Shown piece by piece: positions 35,568 to 44,967 of a stretch of 64,000 nucleotides of DNA. Every line of letters begins with the position of its first letter. Positions within the stretch are counted from its first letter, which is position 1. This DNA comes from Sphingosinicella microcystinivorans. Its GTDB lineage: Bacteria > Pseudomonadota > Alphaproteobacteria > Sphingomonadales > Sphingomonadaceae. The stretch covers positions 62,001 to 126,000 of the forward strand of contig NZ_RBWX01000008.1 in the NCBI RefSeq assembly GCF_003634215.1, read 5' to 3'. Below the pieces are notes generated by a model. It was not told the origin of the DNA, did no database searches, and was given only the letters and a program-made list of their open reading frames with translations. A program made the translations under genes and the position numbers.

Positions 35568-37754
35568 ATGCATAAGTTCCCGTTTTTTCTCGGTGCCATC
35601 TTAATCAGTACGCCTTCTTTCGCTCAGGAATTCGGTTCGAATTCCAGTGAGCTAGAAGCCAACGACGACGCTATCGTTGTGACGGCCCGTAAGCGGAACG
35701 AACGAATTGTCGATGTTCCGCTGTCTATCAGTGCGTTAGGTGCGAGCGACATCGAGGAGAAAGCGTCGCTGCGACTTCTTGACTTGGCCAATTCAGTTCC
35801 AAATCTTGTCAACATCAGCAACGGCAATGATTCTCTGTCTTTAATCGTTGTCCGCGGCGTGGCGAGCCAATCGCGCGTAAATGCCGGATTCGATTCTGGG
35901 GTTGGCGTGTATGTCGACGGTGTAGTTCAAGGAAAGCTTTACAGTTTCAATCAGGAATTATTCGATACCGAGCGGGTTGAGTTCCTGAGGGGGCCGCAAG
36001 GCACTCTGTTTGGACGAAATTCTATCGCTGGAGCGATCAGTATCACTACGCGTAAGCCGCAGTTCGAGTTCGGTGGCGACGCTACGGCGCAACTCGGCAG
36101 CTATGATGAGCGCCGCATTTCAGGATTTTTGACGGGACCAGTTGTAAACGAAAAGCTCGCCGTCAGCATCGGCGGTTTCCGTACCACTCGACGCGGCTAT
36201 ATCACCAATGTATTTGACGGGCGGGATATTGGCAATATCGATTCGGTTGGCGGCAGGATAAAGGCGCTTTGGCGGCCAAACGGCAATGTATCGGTCTTGC
36301 TGTCTGCGGACTATACTTACGAAGACCAACTGTCTCCCGCGCCACAGCCGATCAGTGGATATGGCGCAGTAACTGGTAGGTATAAGACCAATACCAACCT
36401 CGCCCCCATCGCCAAGAGAGAGTTGTTTGGTGTATCCGGTCAAATTGACTGGACGACATCAGCCGATCTAACCCTTACCTCGATTACGGCCTTCCGGACG
36501 GCGTCGTCGTTACGGAACAACGATCCCGATCTTGGACCACTACAGGTCGTAGACAGTCAAAAAAAGCAGGACCAGTGGCAATTCTCGCAGGAACTGCGCC
36601 TAGCAGGAAATTTGAATCCAGAGCTTTCGTTTGTAAGCGGTCTTTACTATTTCAAACAGGAAGTGGACGGCTACGCAGCCAGCACCTTTGGTAACATTTC
36701 CAATGTCCCAGCTTTCCTGAGAGGTCTCAACGGTTTCACGAGCGGGACTGTCGGCTCAGAATCGTTTGCCGGCTTTCTCAATGCGGACTGGGAAGCGCTT
36801 CCTCGACTTACGCTTACGCTTGGCGCGCGCCTGACGTACGAGCGGCAAACCCTCGACTTCCTTCAGCAGGGCTTCCCGTTCGTCGCACCAAGCCTTCCAC
36901 GCGAAACCGATGCAGGATCGGACACGGATTTCTCACCTCTGGTCACGTTGCGCTATAAACTCGCGCCAAGCGTATCAGTTTATGCGACAGCTTCGCGCGG
37001 CTATAAAAGTGGTGGCTGGAACCTCGACAATGTCACAAGCTTTTCGATTACCTCTTTCAAACAGCTGCGGTTCAATCGCGAGCAGCTAACCAACTACGAA
37101 GTTGGCCTTAAGGGTGACGTTCTAAATGGCGGCTTGGGGTTTGCATTCTCCGCGTTTCAGCAGAACTATGGCGATATCCAGACTGCGAAGCTGGTACCCG
37201 TTCTGGGCGGCGGCGGTGCACTCGTCGCAATCGTTTCAAACGCTGCCAGTGCTAGAATCCGTGGCTTTGAAGGAGAGGTAAGTGTTCGCCCATTCAGGCC
37301 ATTCACAGTTGTCGGAACACTCGGATACGCTGACGCGAGGTTCAAGGACTACCGCGATGCTACCGCAGGTGGCACACCATTGGTTTATGACGGTAATCGC
37401 ATCCCGAATTCGCCGGAGCTCACTGCAAGCCTAACAGGAATTCTTCGCGTGCCTGTGGATGAGAGACTTTCCCTGGGCGGACGTGTGCAATACAGTTACG
37501 TTGATGGCTATTTTCAAGATCGCGATAACAGCGCGGCGTTACGCATTCCTTCTCGTGACACTGTCGACATGTCCATCGAAGCCGAGCTTGATGAGAAATT
37601 TCGCTTAGCGTTTAATGTCAGCAACGTGTTCAACAATCAGGTGCCGGTCTTTGTTGGCCCGGGCGGATTCGGCTTTCCGGGTGTCGGGGCAAATCAAAAC
37701 CTACAATTGTCTCTGCCGCGAATGTGGAATGTGCGAGGGAGCATGAAGTTTTAG
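35568..37754 (+). CDS. TonB-dependent receptor (second copy)
   Basis: 728 residues from ATG 35568 behind GGGGGAGAAGGA; signal peptide HKFPFFLGAILISTPSFA. Plug: DAIVVTARKRNERIVDVPLS, ASQSRVNAGFDSGVGVYVDG, VEFLRGPQGTLFGRNSIAGA; barrel ends in SLPRMWNVRGSMKF. It is clearly paralogous to the receptor at 12488, sharing the ASQSR-x-N-x-GFDSG and DGVVQGK-Y-F blocks, and is also behind an island operator. Two related receptors could cover microcystin congeners, or one may take up the linear form. A strong hairpin follows the stop. Confidence 0.92.
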   Translation: MHKFPFFLGAILISTPSFAQEFGSNSSELEANDDAIVVTARKRNERIVDVPLSISALGASDIEEKASLRLLDLANSVPNLVNISNGNDSLSLIVVRGVASQSRVNAGFDSGVGVYVDGVVQGKLYSFNQELFDTERVEFLRGPQGTLFGRNSIAGAISITTRKPQFEFGGDATAQLGSYDERRISGFLTGPVVNEKLAVSIGGFRTTRRGYITNVFDGRDIGNIDSVGGRIKALWRPNGNVSVLLSADYTYEDQLSPAPQPISGYGAVTGRYKTNTNLAPIAKRELFGVSGQIDWTTSADLTLTSITAFRTASSLRNNDPDLGPLQVVDSQKKQDQWQFSQELRLAGNLNPELSFVSGLYYFKQEVDGYAASTFGNISNVPAFLRGLNGFTSGTVGSESFAGFLNADWEALPRLTLTLGARLTYERQTLDFLQQGFPFVAPSLPRETDAGSDTDFSPLVTLRYKLAPSVSVYATASRGYKSGGWNLDNVTSFSITSFKQLRFNREQLTNYEVGLKGDVLNGGLGFAFSAFQQNYGDIQTAKLVPVLGGGGALVAIVSNAASARIRGFEGEVSVRPFRPFTVVGTLGYADARFKDYRDATAGGTPLVYDGNRIPNSPELTASLTGILRVPVDERLSLGGRVQYSYVDGYFQDRDNSAALRIPSRDTVDMSIEAELDEKFRLAFNVSNVFNNQVPVFVGPGGFGFPGVGANQNLQLSLPRMWNVRGSMKF

Positions 37755-37799
37755 TAGGCTCAGATACTGGGCTCGTACTTCCGGAATCGAATTGACCTA

Positions 37800-37840
37800 G
37801 AGGCGGCGCGGTGACTTTGTCTATTCAAGCCGCCCGCCTC
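37800..37840 (+). terminator. Hairpin terminator of the TonB receptor gene
   Basis: GAGGCGGCGCGG (37800-37811) pairs with CCGCCCGCCTC (37830-37840) with a single bulge and is followed by TT. It lies 46 bp after the stop. Confidence 0.55.
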
Positions 37841-38154
37841 TTCCGATCTCGTCCATCGGGACCGGGCTCACCTAGCTTTCAACATCCGCGAAATTAACCA
37901 AATCCAAGACCTAGCGAAAGGTCGTTTCCGCTGCAGCTTGGCTGCGGACACCGGGCAAGTTCATGGCCGGATGTCCATGGCGCTGATGTGGTTGGTCAGT
38001 GCATCTCGTTTTCGACGGGCAAGTGATTGGGCTTAGGGACAATTCGCCCTCTCTTACGTTTCTGACGAACGCATCAGCTAGCATTGGCCGGGCTTCAGGC
38101 ACATTGTGTTTCCCATTTCCAGATGATGGTTTCATATTGGCGTGCGGAGGAATA

Positions 38155-39141
38155 ATGACCCCTATATTGCTTAGCCGTCGCGGAACATTTGCTTGTATCG
38201 AAATCGATAATCCGCCAGTCAATGCCCTGTCGCACGCAGTGCGCAGCCAGATGATCGACGCCGTCAATGAAGCTGCACGGAGCGATGTAAAAGCTATTGT
38301 GATCATGGGTAGAGGGCGTAGCTTTATTTCGGGGGCGGACATCGCCGAGCTCGATCATCCCGTGTTAGCGCCCGGATTGCTCGAACTCGAGGAAGCGTGT
38401 CGCCTGGCCTCGCAGCCAGTGATTGCTGTGATGCACGGCATGGTGCTGGGGGGCGGGATGGTGGTTGCCTATTGTGCTGATTTTCGAATTGCTGCGCCTG
38501 GCACCCAGTTTGGTATGCCGGAAGTCAAGCTGGGATTGTTGGCAACCTTCGGGGGCACCCAGTTGTTGCCGAGGCTGGTCGGTATGAAAGCCGCACTTGA
38601 ACTTTTGATAGGGGCTGAGCCTATCGACCTCGAACAAGCTCGGGCAATCGGTTTCGTGGATGCCGTGGGCGACATTAACACGGCAATGGTGAAAGCTTCC
38701 GGAATCCCCAAGCGCCCTGTTCGCGGCATCGCACCCGAACCAGCTCAAACCGCTCTCAGAGAAATTCTTCGCCTTGAAGCCAGTGTCGATCCCGAATGGC
38801 AGGCCCCGCAGGCGACACTTACAGCCGCTCGTGTTGGGGTAGAAAGCGGGCTTGAAGCAGGGCTCGCGCATGAAGCTAAATTATTCGAAGCGCTCCGCGC
38901 CTCGTGGCAATCCTACATATTGCGTCGCCACTTCTTTGCCAACAGGACATTTACTCGACTCGCCGCACGCGACAGTATCGTTGTGCGACTAAATGAGGTG
39001 GGTGATGATCGGGATGCACTTCGTCGCATGGCGCAGCATATGATCGATTCAGGCGAACTGCCCGACGCAGCTGTCGCTGACGCTGCAATCGTTGCGGCTC
39101 TAGACCTGCCCGCGTGGCACGCTCACCTTATGATCGACTGA
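38155..39141 (+). CDS. Enoyl-CoA hydratase/isomerase with C-terminal extension
   Basis: 328 residues from ATG 38155, preceded by the near-perfect GGAGGAATA; earlier in-frame starts are rejected. Crotonase core: IEIDNPPVNALSHAVR, GRGRSFISGADIAEL, AVMHGMVLGGGMVVAYCADF, MPEVKLGLLATFGGTQLLPR. About 130 residues follow the core, resembling the linker and start region of FadB/FadJ-type multifunctional proteins but without the NAD domain. It is a candidate hydratase for Adda-derived dienoyl-CoA. An IS701 element is inserted 60 bp downstream. Confidence 0.87.
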   Translation: MTPILLSRRGTFACIEIDNPPVNALSHAVRSQMIDAVNEAARSDVKAIVIMGRGRSFISGADIAELDHPVLAPGLLELEEACRLASQPVIAVMHGMVLGGGMVVAYCADFRIAAPGTQFGMPEVKLGLLATFGGTQLLPRLVGMKAALELLIGAEPIDLEQARAIGFVDAVGDINTAMVKASGIPKRPVRGIAPEPAQTALREILRLEASVDPEWQAPQATLTAARVGVESGLEAGLAHEAKLFEALRASWQSYILRRHFFANRTFTRLAARDSIVVRLNEVGDDRDALRRMAQHMIDSGELPDAAVADAAIVAALDLPAWHAHLMID

Positions 39142-39201
39142 GAAGGCCTGTGCTGGATTGGGCTGGCGTCACGTTAGTCGCCTGGACAAGCGGTTGCCTA
39201 G

Positions 39202-40633
39202 CACTACTTTGGCAGATTGTTGATTTTTGGGATTCCCTTGTTGGGGTTTCGGTGATTCATAGGGAGCCAGCTTATTGGAAGGGCTGGCGATGGACACGGA
39301 CTGGACCGACGATCTCGAGCGCTGGCTTGAGCCATTTCTCGACGGACTGGAGCACAAGACGCGGCGTCGGATGTGCCCGGCTTATATCGCCGGGTTGATC
39401 GGTCCGGGCGACCGCAAGAGTATCCAGCCGATAGCGGCGCGCGCCGACGCGATCAGCTACGACCGGCTGCATCATTTCATTGGGGCCGGACTGTGGGACA
39501 GCAGGCCGCTTGAGGCAGCGCTGTGGCAGCATGCCGATAGTCTGGTTGGCGGTCGGGATGCCTGGCTGATCATCGACGATACAGCGTTGCCAAAGAAAGG
39601 GCAGAGTTCGGTCGGCGTCGCTCCCCAATATGCGTCGGCGCTGGGCAAGAGGGCCAACTGTCAGACACTGGTTTCCACGACGCTCGCGAGCGGTGAAGTG
39701 CCCGTCATGCTGAGCTTGAGGCTCTTTCTGCCCGAGAGCTGGACGAGTGACGACGCGCGGATGGCGAAAGCGGGCGTGCCACAAGATCATCGCCAGCCCA
39801 GGACCAAGCCGGAAATTGCGATCGAGGAGATCGACCGGATCATCGCGGCCAGTGTGCGCTTTGGCTGCGTTCTTGCCGATGCCGGTTATGGTCTGTCAGC
39901 ATCATTCCGGCAGGCCCTGAGCACGCGAGGGCTGTGCTGGGCGGTGGGCATTCCCAAGCACCAGAAAGTCTATCCGACCGGTGTGGAACTGATCTTCCCT
40001 GTCGCTGGCCGGGGGGCGGCCGCGTCAACGCCATGTTCCCGACTGCAAGTCGATCGCTGCCCATATGATATTGGAAGGTGCCAAATGGCGGCAGGTCAGT
40101 TGGCGACGGGGCACCAAGGGACGACTCATCGCCCACTTTGCGGCGATGCGGGTCAGGATCGCTGACGGGGCGCCGCAACGTATCGGCAGCATGGGATCGC
40201 AGCATATGCCCGGCGATGAGGCCTGGCTGGTCGGCGAGCATCGCTCGAATGGGGAGCGCAAATACTATCTCTCGAATCTGCCCGCCGATACGCCGATCAA
40301 GAAGCTGGCCGGTGCCATCAAGGCCCGCTGGATCTGTGAGCAGGCCCATCAGCAACTCAAGGAAGAGCTTGGCCTCGACCACTTCGAAGGTCGATCATGG
40401 ACCGGCCTGCACCGACATGCGCTCATGACCATGATCGCCTATGCCTTCCTCCAATCCCGTCGCCTCGCAGCAGCGGGACGGAAAAAAAGAATCGGCGGTC
40501 CGCCGCCACAGCCCAGCTTGCCAGCAGTCAGGCAAGCCATCCTTGATCGCCTCTCACGACCTCCGCCGCGCCATTGCCCCAACTGCGGATGCAGCCTCCG
40601 ACCTCCCGCCAAACCAAATCTGCCAAAGTAGTG
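39202..40633 (+). mobile_element. IS701-family insertion sequence, complete ends
   Basis: Perfect terminal inverted repeats CACTACTTTGGCAGATT (39202-39218) and its complement (40617-40633) bound a 1432-bp element. Both ends are flanked by CTAG (39198-39201 and 40634-40637), fitting the 4-bp YTAR target duplication of IS701 elements. Removing the element joins the flanks into one open frame of about 65 codons of unknown meaning. Confidence 0.88.
39275..40631 (+). pseudogene. IS701 transposase, +1 frameshift in a G6 run
   Basis: The frame from 39275 (or ATG 39290, MDTDWTDDLERWL) contains LIIDDTALPKKGQSSVGVAP and VLADAGYGLSASFRQAL (the DDE aspartates). It leaves the family frame at GGGGGG (40011-40016). 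The remaining third, with WICEQAHQQLKEELGLDHFEG (catalytic Glu region), is in the next frame and ends at 40631. One surplus G explains the break. The copy is either dead or depends on slippage at the homopolymer. Confidence 0.8.
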
Positions 40634-40637
40634 CTAG

Positions 40638-41077
40638 GCCGAGAGGTGCAAATCTTTGCTGTGGCCAGCGTCACGAATGTTGTCAATGGCGCCTTGGCAG
40701 GGTGTTGGCGAGCAGCGCCCCTTGCTTGGGTGGGAGCGCCTCGGGTACAAATTCTCGCCCAAGTTACGCTAGCCCTCTTTTGCGGATTGTAGGGCGCCTA
40801 GCCCAACGTTAGTCGCGATTATGAGGAGCCCGGATCCTTTAGAGGGCTCAAGAGCAGATATCCTCTAATCTCGCGGCGTCAAACCAGAAACTGAAACCGC
40901 CGACAATTCGCGCGGAACGTCTGGCTATTCGTTCGGCTACTCTTGCCTGCCCAAGAGCGGGTAGCCAACGCTATGCTTGGAATGAGCAGAAGCGCCGCCC
41001 GCGGCTTGCCTCGTGTCCGGCCTTCACCAATTTCCGGTGTTACAGGGCACCAAGCTCCATCGACAAAAGGCGCTTGC
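40638..41077. other. Gap between IS701 and operator site 7
   Basis: About 440 bp. One short open frame (to 40792) continues from the IS end; no known protein is recognisable. No RNA gene seen. Confidence 0.4.
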
Positions 41078-41099
41078 ATTTGGCGACCGGTCGGTCAAT
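41078..41099. promoter_or_regulatory. TetR-type operator, site 7 (thiolase operon)
   Basis: First half ATTTGGCGACC, second half GGTCGGTCAAT (perfect consensus); 31 bp before the thiolase GTG. Confidence 0.75.
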
Positions 41100-41130
41100 A
41101 AATGAATCGATTGAGCAGAGGAGAGTTCTC

Positions 41131-42309
41131 GTGTCGAAGATTTACGTTGCCGGTGTCGCCATGGTCCCGTTCACCAAGCCTGGGCGAAGCGAAACATATG
41201 ATCTCATGGGCGCTGAGGCCGCACGCGCAGCGCTTGCTGACGCAGGAATTGCCTATTCGAAAGTAGAACAGGCCTATGCCGGGTTTGTTTATGGCGATTC
41301 GACGTCCGGCCAGAAGGCGCTTTATTCGGTCGGCTTGACCGGCATTCCTATCATCAATGTCAACAATGCTTGCGCAACCGGCTCCACTGCCCTGTTCCTT
41401 GCGCGCCAAGCAGTTGAAAGCGGCGCAGTTGATGTTGCTTTGGCCGTCGGATTTGAACAAATGATGCCCGGTGCGCTGGATGTGATGTTTACGGACCGGC
41501 CTTCGATCCTCGATAACTACGTCAGGATTGCAGAGCAGGCGCCAGGCGACGACAACACTAGGCCCCCAGCCGCTCGGTTGTTTGGGGGGGCTGGTGCGGA
41601 GTATCAGCGACGCACCGGTTTTGAAAGCCGAAGCTTTGCACTCGTCGCAGAAAAGGCCCGCCGCCATGCTTCCAATAACCCGCTAGCGATCTTCCGCGAT
41701 CCGCTTACCGCCGATGAGATCATGGCCTCACCGACGATTTTTGGCCCCCTCACCCGGCTGCAGTGCTGCCCGCCAACTTGCGGAGCGGCCGCAGCAATCA
41801 TAGTCTCTGAGAAATTCAAGCGCGCCAATCCGGGGCGCTATGTTGAAATTGCCGCGCAGGCCATGACCACTGATCCGGAGCAATCGTTCAGTAATGGCAG
41901 CCTGATCGATGCGGTCGGCTTCAACATGGCTCGTGCCGCTGCCCTTCAGGTCTACGAGAAAGCAGGGATCGACCCCCAAGATGTGCCCGTAGTCGAATTG
42001 CACGATTGCTTCACGACCAATGAGGTACTCACTTACGAAGCTCTTGGGCTGGCCGCACCAGGAGAAGCAGAAAAGTTCATCCGCGACGGCGACAACACTT
42101 ATGGCGGGCGGACTGTAACCAACCCCTCCGGTGGACTACTTTCCAAGGGCCACCCGCTTGGTGCCACTGGTCTTGCCCAGTGTAGCGAACTCGTCTGGCA
42201 GTTGCGGGGCGACGCCGACAAGCGTCAGGTTGCAGGAGCAAAAGTTGCGCTGCAACATAATCTCGGTCTGGGCGGCGCCTGCGTCGTTACACTTTACAAG
42301 GCAGCGTGA
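41131..42309 (+). CDS. SCP-x type thiolase (lipid-transfer/acetyl-CoA acyltransferase family)
   Basis: 392 residues from GTG 41131 behind GAGGAGAG. NVNNACATGSTALF (nucleophile Cys81), VELHDCFTTNE and GLLSKGHPLGATG are the SCP-x thiolase signatures. SCP-x thiolases cleave 2-methyl-branched 3-oxoacyl-CoA to propionyl-CoA. Adda carries methyls at C2, C6 and C8, so two or three of its beta-oxidation rounds should release propionyl-CoA; this gene fits that job (inference). First gene of a thiolase-MaoC-MaoC-ligase operon. Confidence 0.9.
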   Translation: MSKIYVAGVAMVPFTKPGRSETYDLMGAEAARAALADAGIAYSKVEQAYAGFVYGDSTSGQKALYSVGLTGIPIINVNNACATGSTALFLARQAVESGAVDVALAVGFEQMMPGALDVMFTDRPSILDNYVRIAEQAPGDDNTRPPAARLFGGAGAEYQRRTGFESRSFALVAEKARRHASNNPLAIFRDPLTADEIMASPTIFGPLTRLQCCPPTCGAAAAIIVSEKFKRANPGRYVEIAAQAMTTDPEQSFSNGSLIDAVGFNMARAAALQVYEKAGIDPQDVPVVELHDCFTTNEVLTYEALGLAAPGEAEKFIRDGDNTYGGRTVTNPSGGLLSKGHPLGATGLAQCSELVWQLRGDADKRQVAGAKVALQHNLGLGGACVVTLYKAA

Positions 42310-42310
42310 A

Positions 42311-42754
42311 ATGGTTGACCTGTCGGTAATCGGTAAAACGTGGCCGAAGCGAACTATTGTTCCCGAGGAAGGGGCACTGCGGTTTTTCGCGCAAGCCACC
42401 GGCGAGACCAATCCGGTCTACAGCGACGTGGCAGCTGCCAAGGCAGCGGGACACCCTACGCTCCCGCTGCCGCCAACCTATCTGTTCTCGCTTGATTTGC
42501 TTGCGCCGTCTGAAACCTTCTGGCTCGATGACCTTAAGGTTCCTCTCGCAAAAGTGCTCCATGCAGAACAAAGCTTCGAATATCGCCGCATGACCTATGC
42601 TGGCGAAAAGCTGACTATCGAAACAAGGATCAGCGACGCCTATGACAGAAAGGGCGGTCTCCTTGAGTTCATCGTGCGCGACATGACCATCACCGATGCC
42701 AAGGGAGACGAATGTGCGCTGCTCAAGACAACCCTGGTGGTGCGACATGGCTGA
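42311..42754 (+). CDS. MaoC-type dehydratase, N-terminal-domain (FAS1-like) subunit
   Basis: 147 residues: VPEEGALRFFAQATGETNPV, PPTYLFSLDLLAP, LHAEQSFEYRRMTYAGEKL. This hotdog fold lacks the hydratase D-x-N-x-x-H motif and usually partners a catalytic MaoC protein, as in ChsH1/ChsH2 of steroid degradation. It lies 1 nt after the thiolase stop and overlaps the next gene by 8 nt, supporting a heteromeric hydratase. Confidence 0.82.
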   Translation: MVDLSVIGKTWPKRTIVPEEGALRFFAQATGETNPVYSDVAAAKAAGHPTLPLPPTYLFSLDLLAPSETFWLDDLKVPLAKVLHAEQSFEYRRMTYAGEKLTIETRISDAYDRKGGLLEFIVRDMTITDAKGDECALLKTTLVVRHG

Positions 42755-43163
42755 CGGAACCGAAGCGATCTCAGTCGGCACCCGCTTGCCGGAGCACGTG
42801 CTGCCGCCAATCTCCCGCACCACCCTTGCGTTGTTCGCGGGTGCGTCGGGCGATCACAATCCAATCCATGTCGACATAGACTTCGCCAAGTCCGCCGGCA
42901 TGCCAGACGTCTTCGCACACGGCATGTTGTCGATGGCCTATCTTGCACAACTGCTCACCAGTTGGCTGCCCCAGTCGCAATTGCGTTCATGGAAGGCCCG
43001 GTTTGTTTCCATTACCCCTGTTGGCGCGGTCGTTTCCTGCAACGGTGACGTCGTCGAGCTTTTCGAAGCGGATGGCGAACGACGAGCCCGCCTGAAGATC
43101 CAGGCAGCGATCGACGGCGACATACAAACCCTGGCCGGCGAAGCGGAGGTAGCGCTTCCATGA
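42747..43163 (+). CDS. MaoC family dehydratase, catalytic subunit
   Basis: 138 residues. FAGASGDHNPIHVDIDFAKS carries the hydratase 2 motif (Asp, Asn, His), then FAHGMLSMAYLAQLL. It would hydrate an enoyl-CoA together with the preceding hotdog protein. Hydration at a methoxy-bearing carbon would give a hemiketal that loses methanol, a neat route past the C9 methoxy of Adda (inference). Overlaps the ligase start (ATGA). Confidence 0.88.
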   Translation: MADGTEAISVGTRLPEHVLPPISRTTLALFAGASGDHNPIHVDIDFAKSAGMPDVFAHGMLSMAYLAQLLTSWLPQSQLRSWKARFVSITPVGAVVSCNGDVVELFEADGERRARLKIQAAIDGDIQTLAGEAEVALP

Positions 43164-44677
43164 CTGCAACCGTCATCAGTGGGTCAAACCTGATCACCGC
43201 TAGTACCATCGAGCAGCGCGCCGCCAAGGTGGCGACTGGATTGGCTGAGATTGGCATTGGAGCTGGTGACACCGTTGCAATCCTGCTGCGCAACGATCCG
43301 GTTTTCTTCGAAATTTCGTTTGGAGCAAACCTGCTTGGGGCGAATGTCGTGCCGGTAAACTGGCACTTCCGCAGTGACGAGGCCCTGTTCGTAATTGCCG
43401 ACAGCGGAGCCAAGCTCGTTGTCGCTCACGAGGATCTTCTCCCAATCCTCGGCGACCGCGCCGCACTGTCACTGCCAATCCTGGTCTGTCCAGTCCCGCA
43501 AGAAGTCGCTGAGGCCTATGGCAGTCCGGTCTCGACCACGGATGATTGGACGAACTGGCGTGAGCGGCACGAACAATGGCGAGGTGAACCGCAAATCACG
43601 CGCTTCGGAATGATCTACACCTCGGGCACCACGGGCAAGCCAAAGGGCGTGAAACGTGAGCCGGCGGATGCAGAGATGGCCAAACGCATGGCCACGCTGA
43701 TGGCAACGGCGCTCGGTCTTGTGCCGGGTCAGACAATCCGCACCGTCATAACTGGACCGATCTATCATGCCGCCCCTAACACTTATGCGCTGGTAGCGGG
43801 GCGCATGGGTGAACTGGTGGTAATGCAGCCGCGCTTTGATGCCGAGGGACTCCTTGCGCTCATTGAGCAACACCGGCTTACTCATATCCACTTGGTGCCA
43901 ACTATGTTCGTGCGCCTCCTGAAGCTTTCCGAGGAAGTGCGCTCGAAATATGACCTGTCATCGCTTCGGTTTGTAGCCCATGGCGCAGCGCCCTGTCCGC
44001 CGGAAATCAAACAAGCCATGATCCGATGGTGGGGGCCAATCATTCACGAATACTATGGCGGCAGCGAGACTGGTGGCGCCGTTTATCACAATTCCGATGA
44101 AGCCTTGCGCAAGCCCGGAACTGTTGGCCGTGCGATGGATGGCTGTGCAATCCGTATTCTGGACGACGAGGGCAAAGAGGTTCCCTCGGGGATCCCTGGC
44201 CATGTGTATATTCGTTCAACCATTTTCCCGGACTTTACCTACCATGGTCGCGACGCCGACCGTCATGCAATCGAGCGCGAAGGCTTCGTCACGATCGGCG
44301 ATATCGGATTTCTCGATGAGGATGGCTATCTGTTCCTTTGCGATCGGGCAAACGACATGATCATCTCAGGCGGCGTCAACATCTACCCAGCTGAGATCGA
44401 AGCCGTTCTGCTTTCGCATCCGGGAATCGCCGATGCGGCTGTCTTCGGCGTACCCGACGCGGAATTCGGAGAAGCTGTCTGCGCCGCCATACAACCTGCT
44501 GACGTTGGCGCACCTGATGCAGCAGAAGTGACGGCCTTTGTCCGCAACAAGCTGGCGGCTTTCAAGGCTCCTCGGCACGTCGAGTTCCACTTTTCCCTGC
44601 CTCGTGAAGACTCGGGCAAGATCCTCCGCCGCTTGCTCAAGGAGCCACACTGGGCCGGGACCGGAAGGACGATCTGA
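43160..44677 (+). CDS. AMP-dependent acyl-CoA synthetase/ligase
   Basis: 505 residues. IYTSGTTGKPKGVKRE, HEYYGGSETGGAVYH, FVTIGDIGFLDEDGYLFLCD, NDMIISGGVNIYPAEIE and the catalytic lysine in REDSGKILRR. It is closely related to the ligase at 49272-50774. As last gene of the thiolase operon, it may activate Adda, deaminated Adda or the released methoxy-phenyl acid. ANL specificity cannot be read from sequence. Confidence 0.9.
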   Translation: MTATVISGSNLITASTIEQRAAKVATGLAEIGIGAGDTVAILLRNDPVFFEISFGANLLGANVVPVNWHFRSDEALFVIADSGAKLVVAHEDLLPILGDRAALSLPILVCPVPQEVAEAYGSPVSTTDDWTNWRERHEQWRGEPQITRFGMIYTSGTTGKPKGVKREPADAEMAKRMATLMATALGLVPGQTIRTVITGPIYHAAPNTYALVAGRMGELVVMQPRFDAEGLLALIEQHRLTHIHLVPTMFVRLLKLSEEVRSKYDLSSLRFVAHGAAPCPPEIKQAMIRWWGPIIHEYYGGSETGGAVYHNSDEALRKPGTVGRAMDGCAIRILDDEGKEVPSGIPGHVYIRSTIFPDFTYHGRDADRHAIEREGFVTIGDIGFLDEDGYLFLCDRANDMIISGGVNIYPAEIEAVLLSHPGIADAAVFGVPDAEFGEAVCAAIQPADVGAPDAAEVTAFVRNKLAAFKAPRHVEFHFSLPREDSGKILRRLLKEPHWAGTGRTI

Positions 44678-44967
44678 TCCTTGCGAACTGCGCTTTCACC
44701 GCAGTTTCAGGGACAGTCTCGCAGTTGCAGGCAACAGCCAAGCGCAGATCCACCATGCTTGCAAGACTGGCCCCAAAGGTAGCCCCGATCAATCGACCAG
44801 TAGCGCCTCTGCATGACGATTGGACCGTCGACGGTCTGGCAGCTCTCCGCCGTCCGGCCGATAACCGACCTATGCCGGCTTCGGCGAGACGAACCCAGTT
44901 CGCGTGTCCGGTTGGCGTTTATGTGACCACGTCAGAACCTGTGACAGCATAAAGGGAGTGTGCATTC

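Noticed and set aside
44678..44967. Short plus-strand frame 44725-44952 as a gene
   Set aside because: No ribosome site, no recognisable family, biased low-complexity translation; treated as intergenic.
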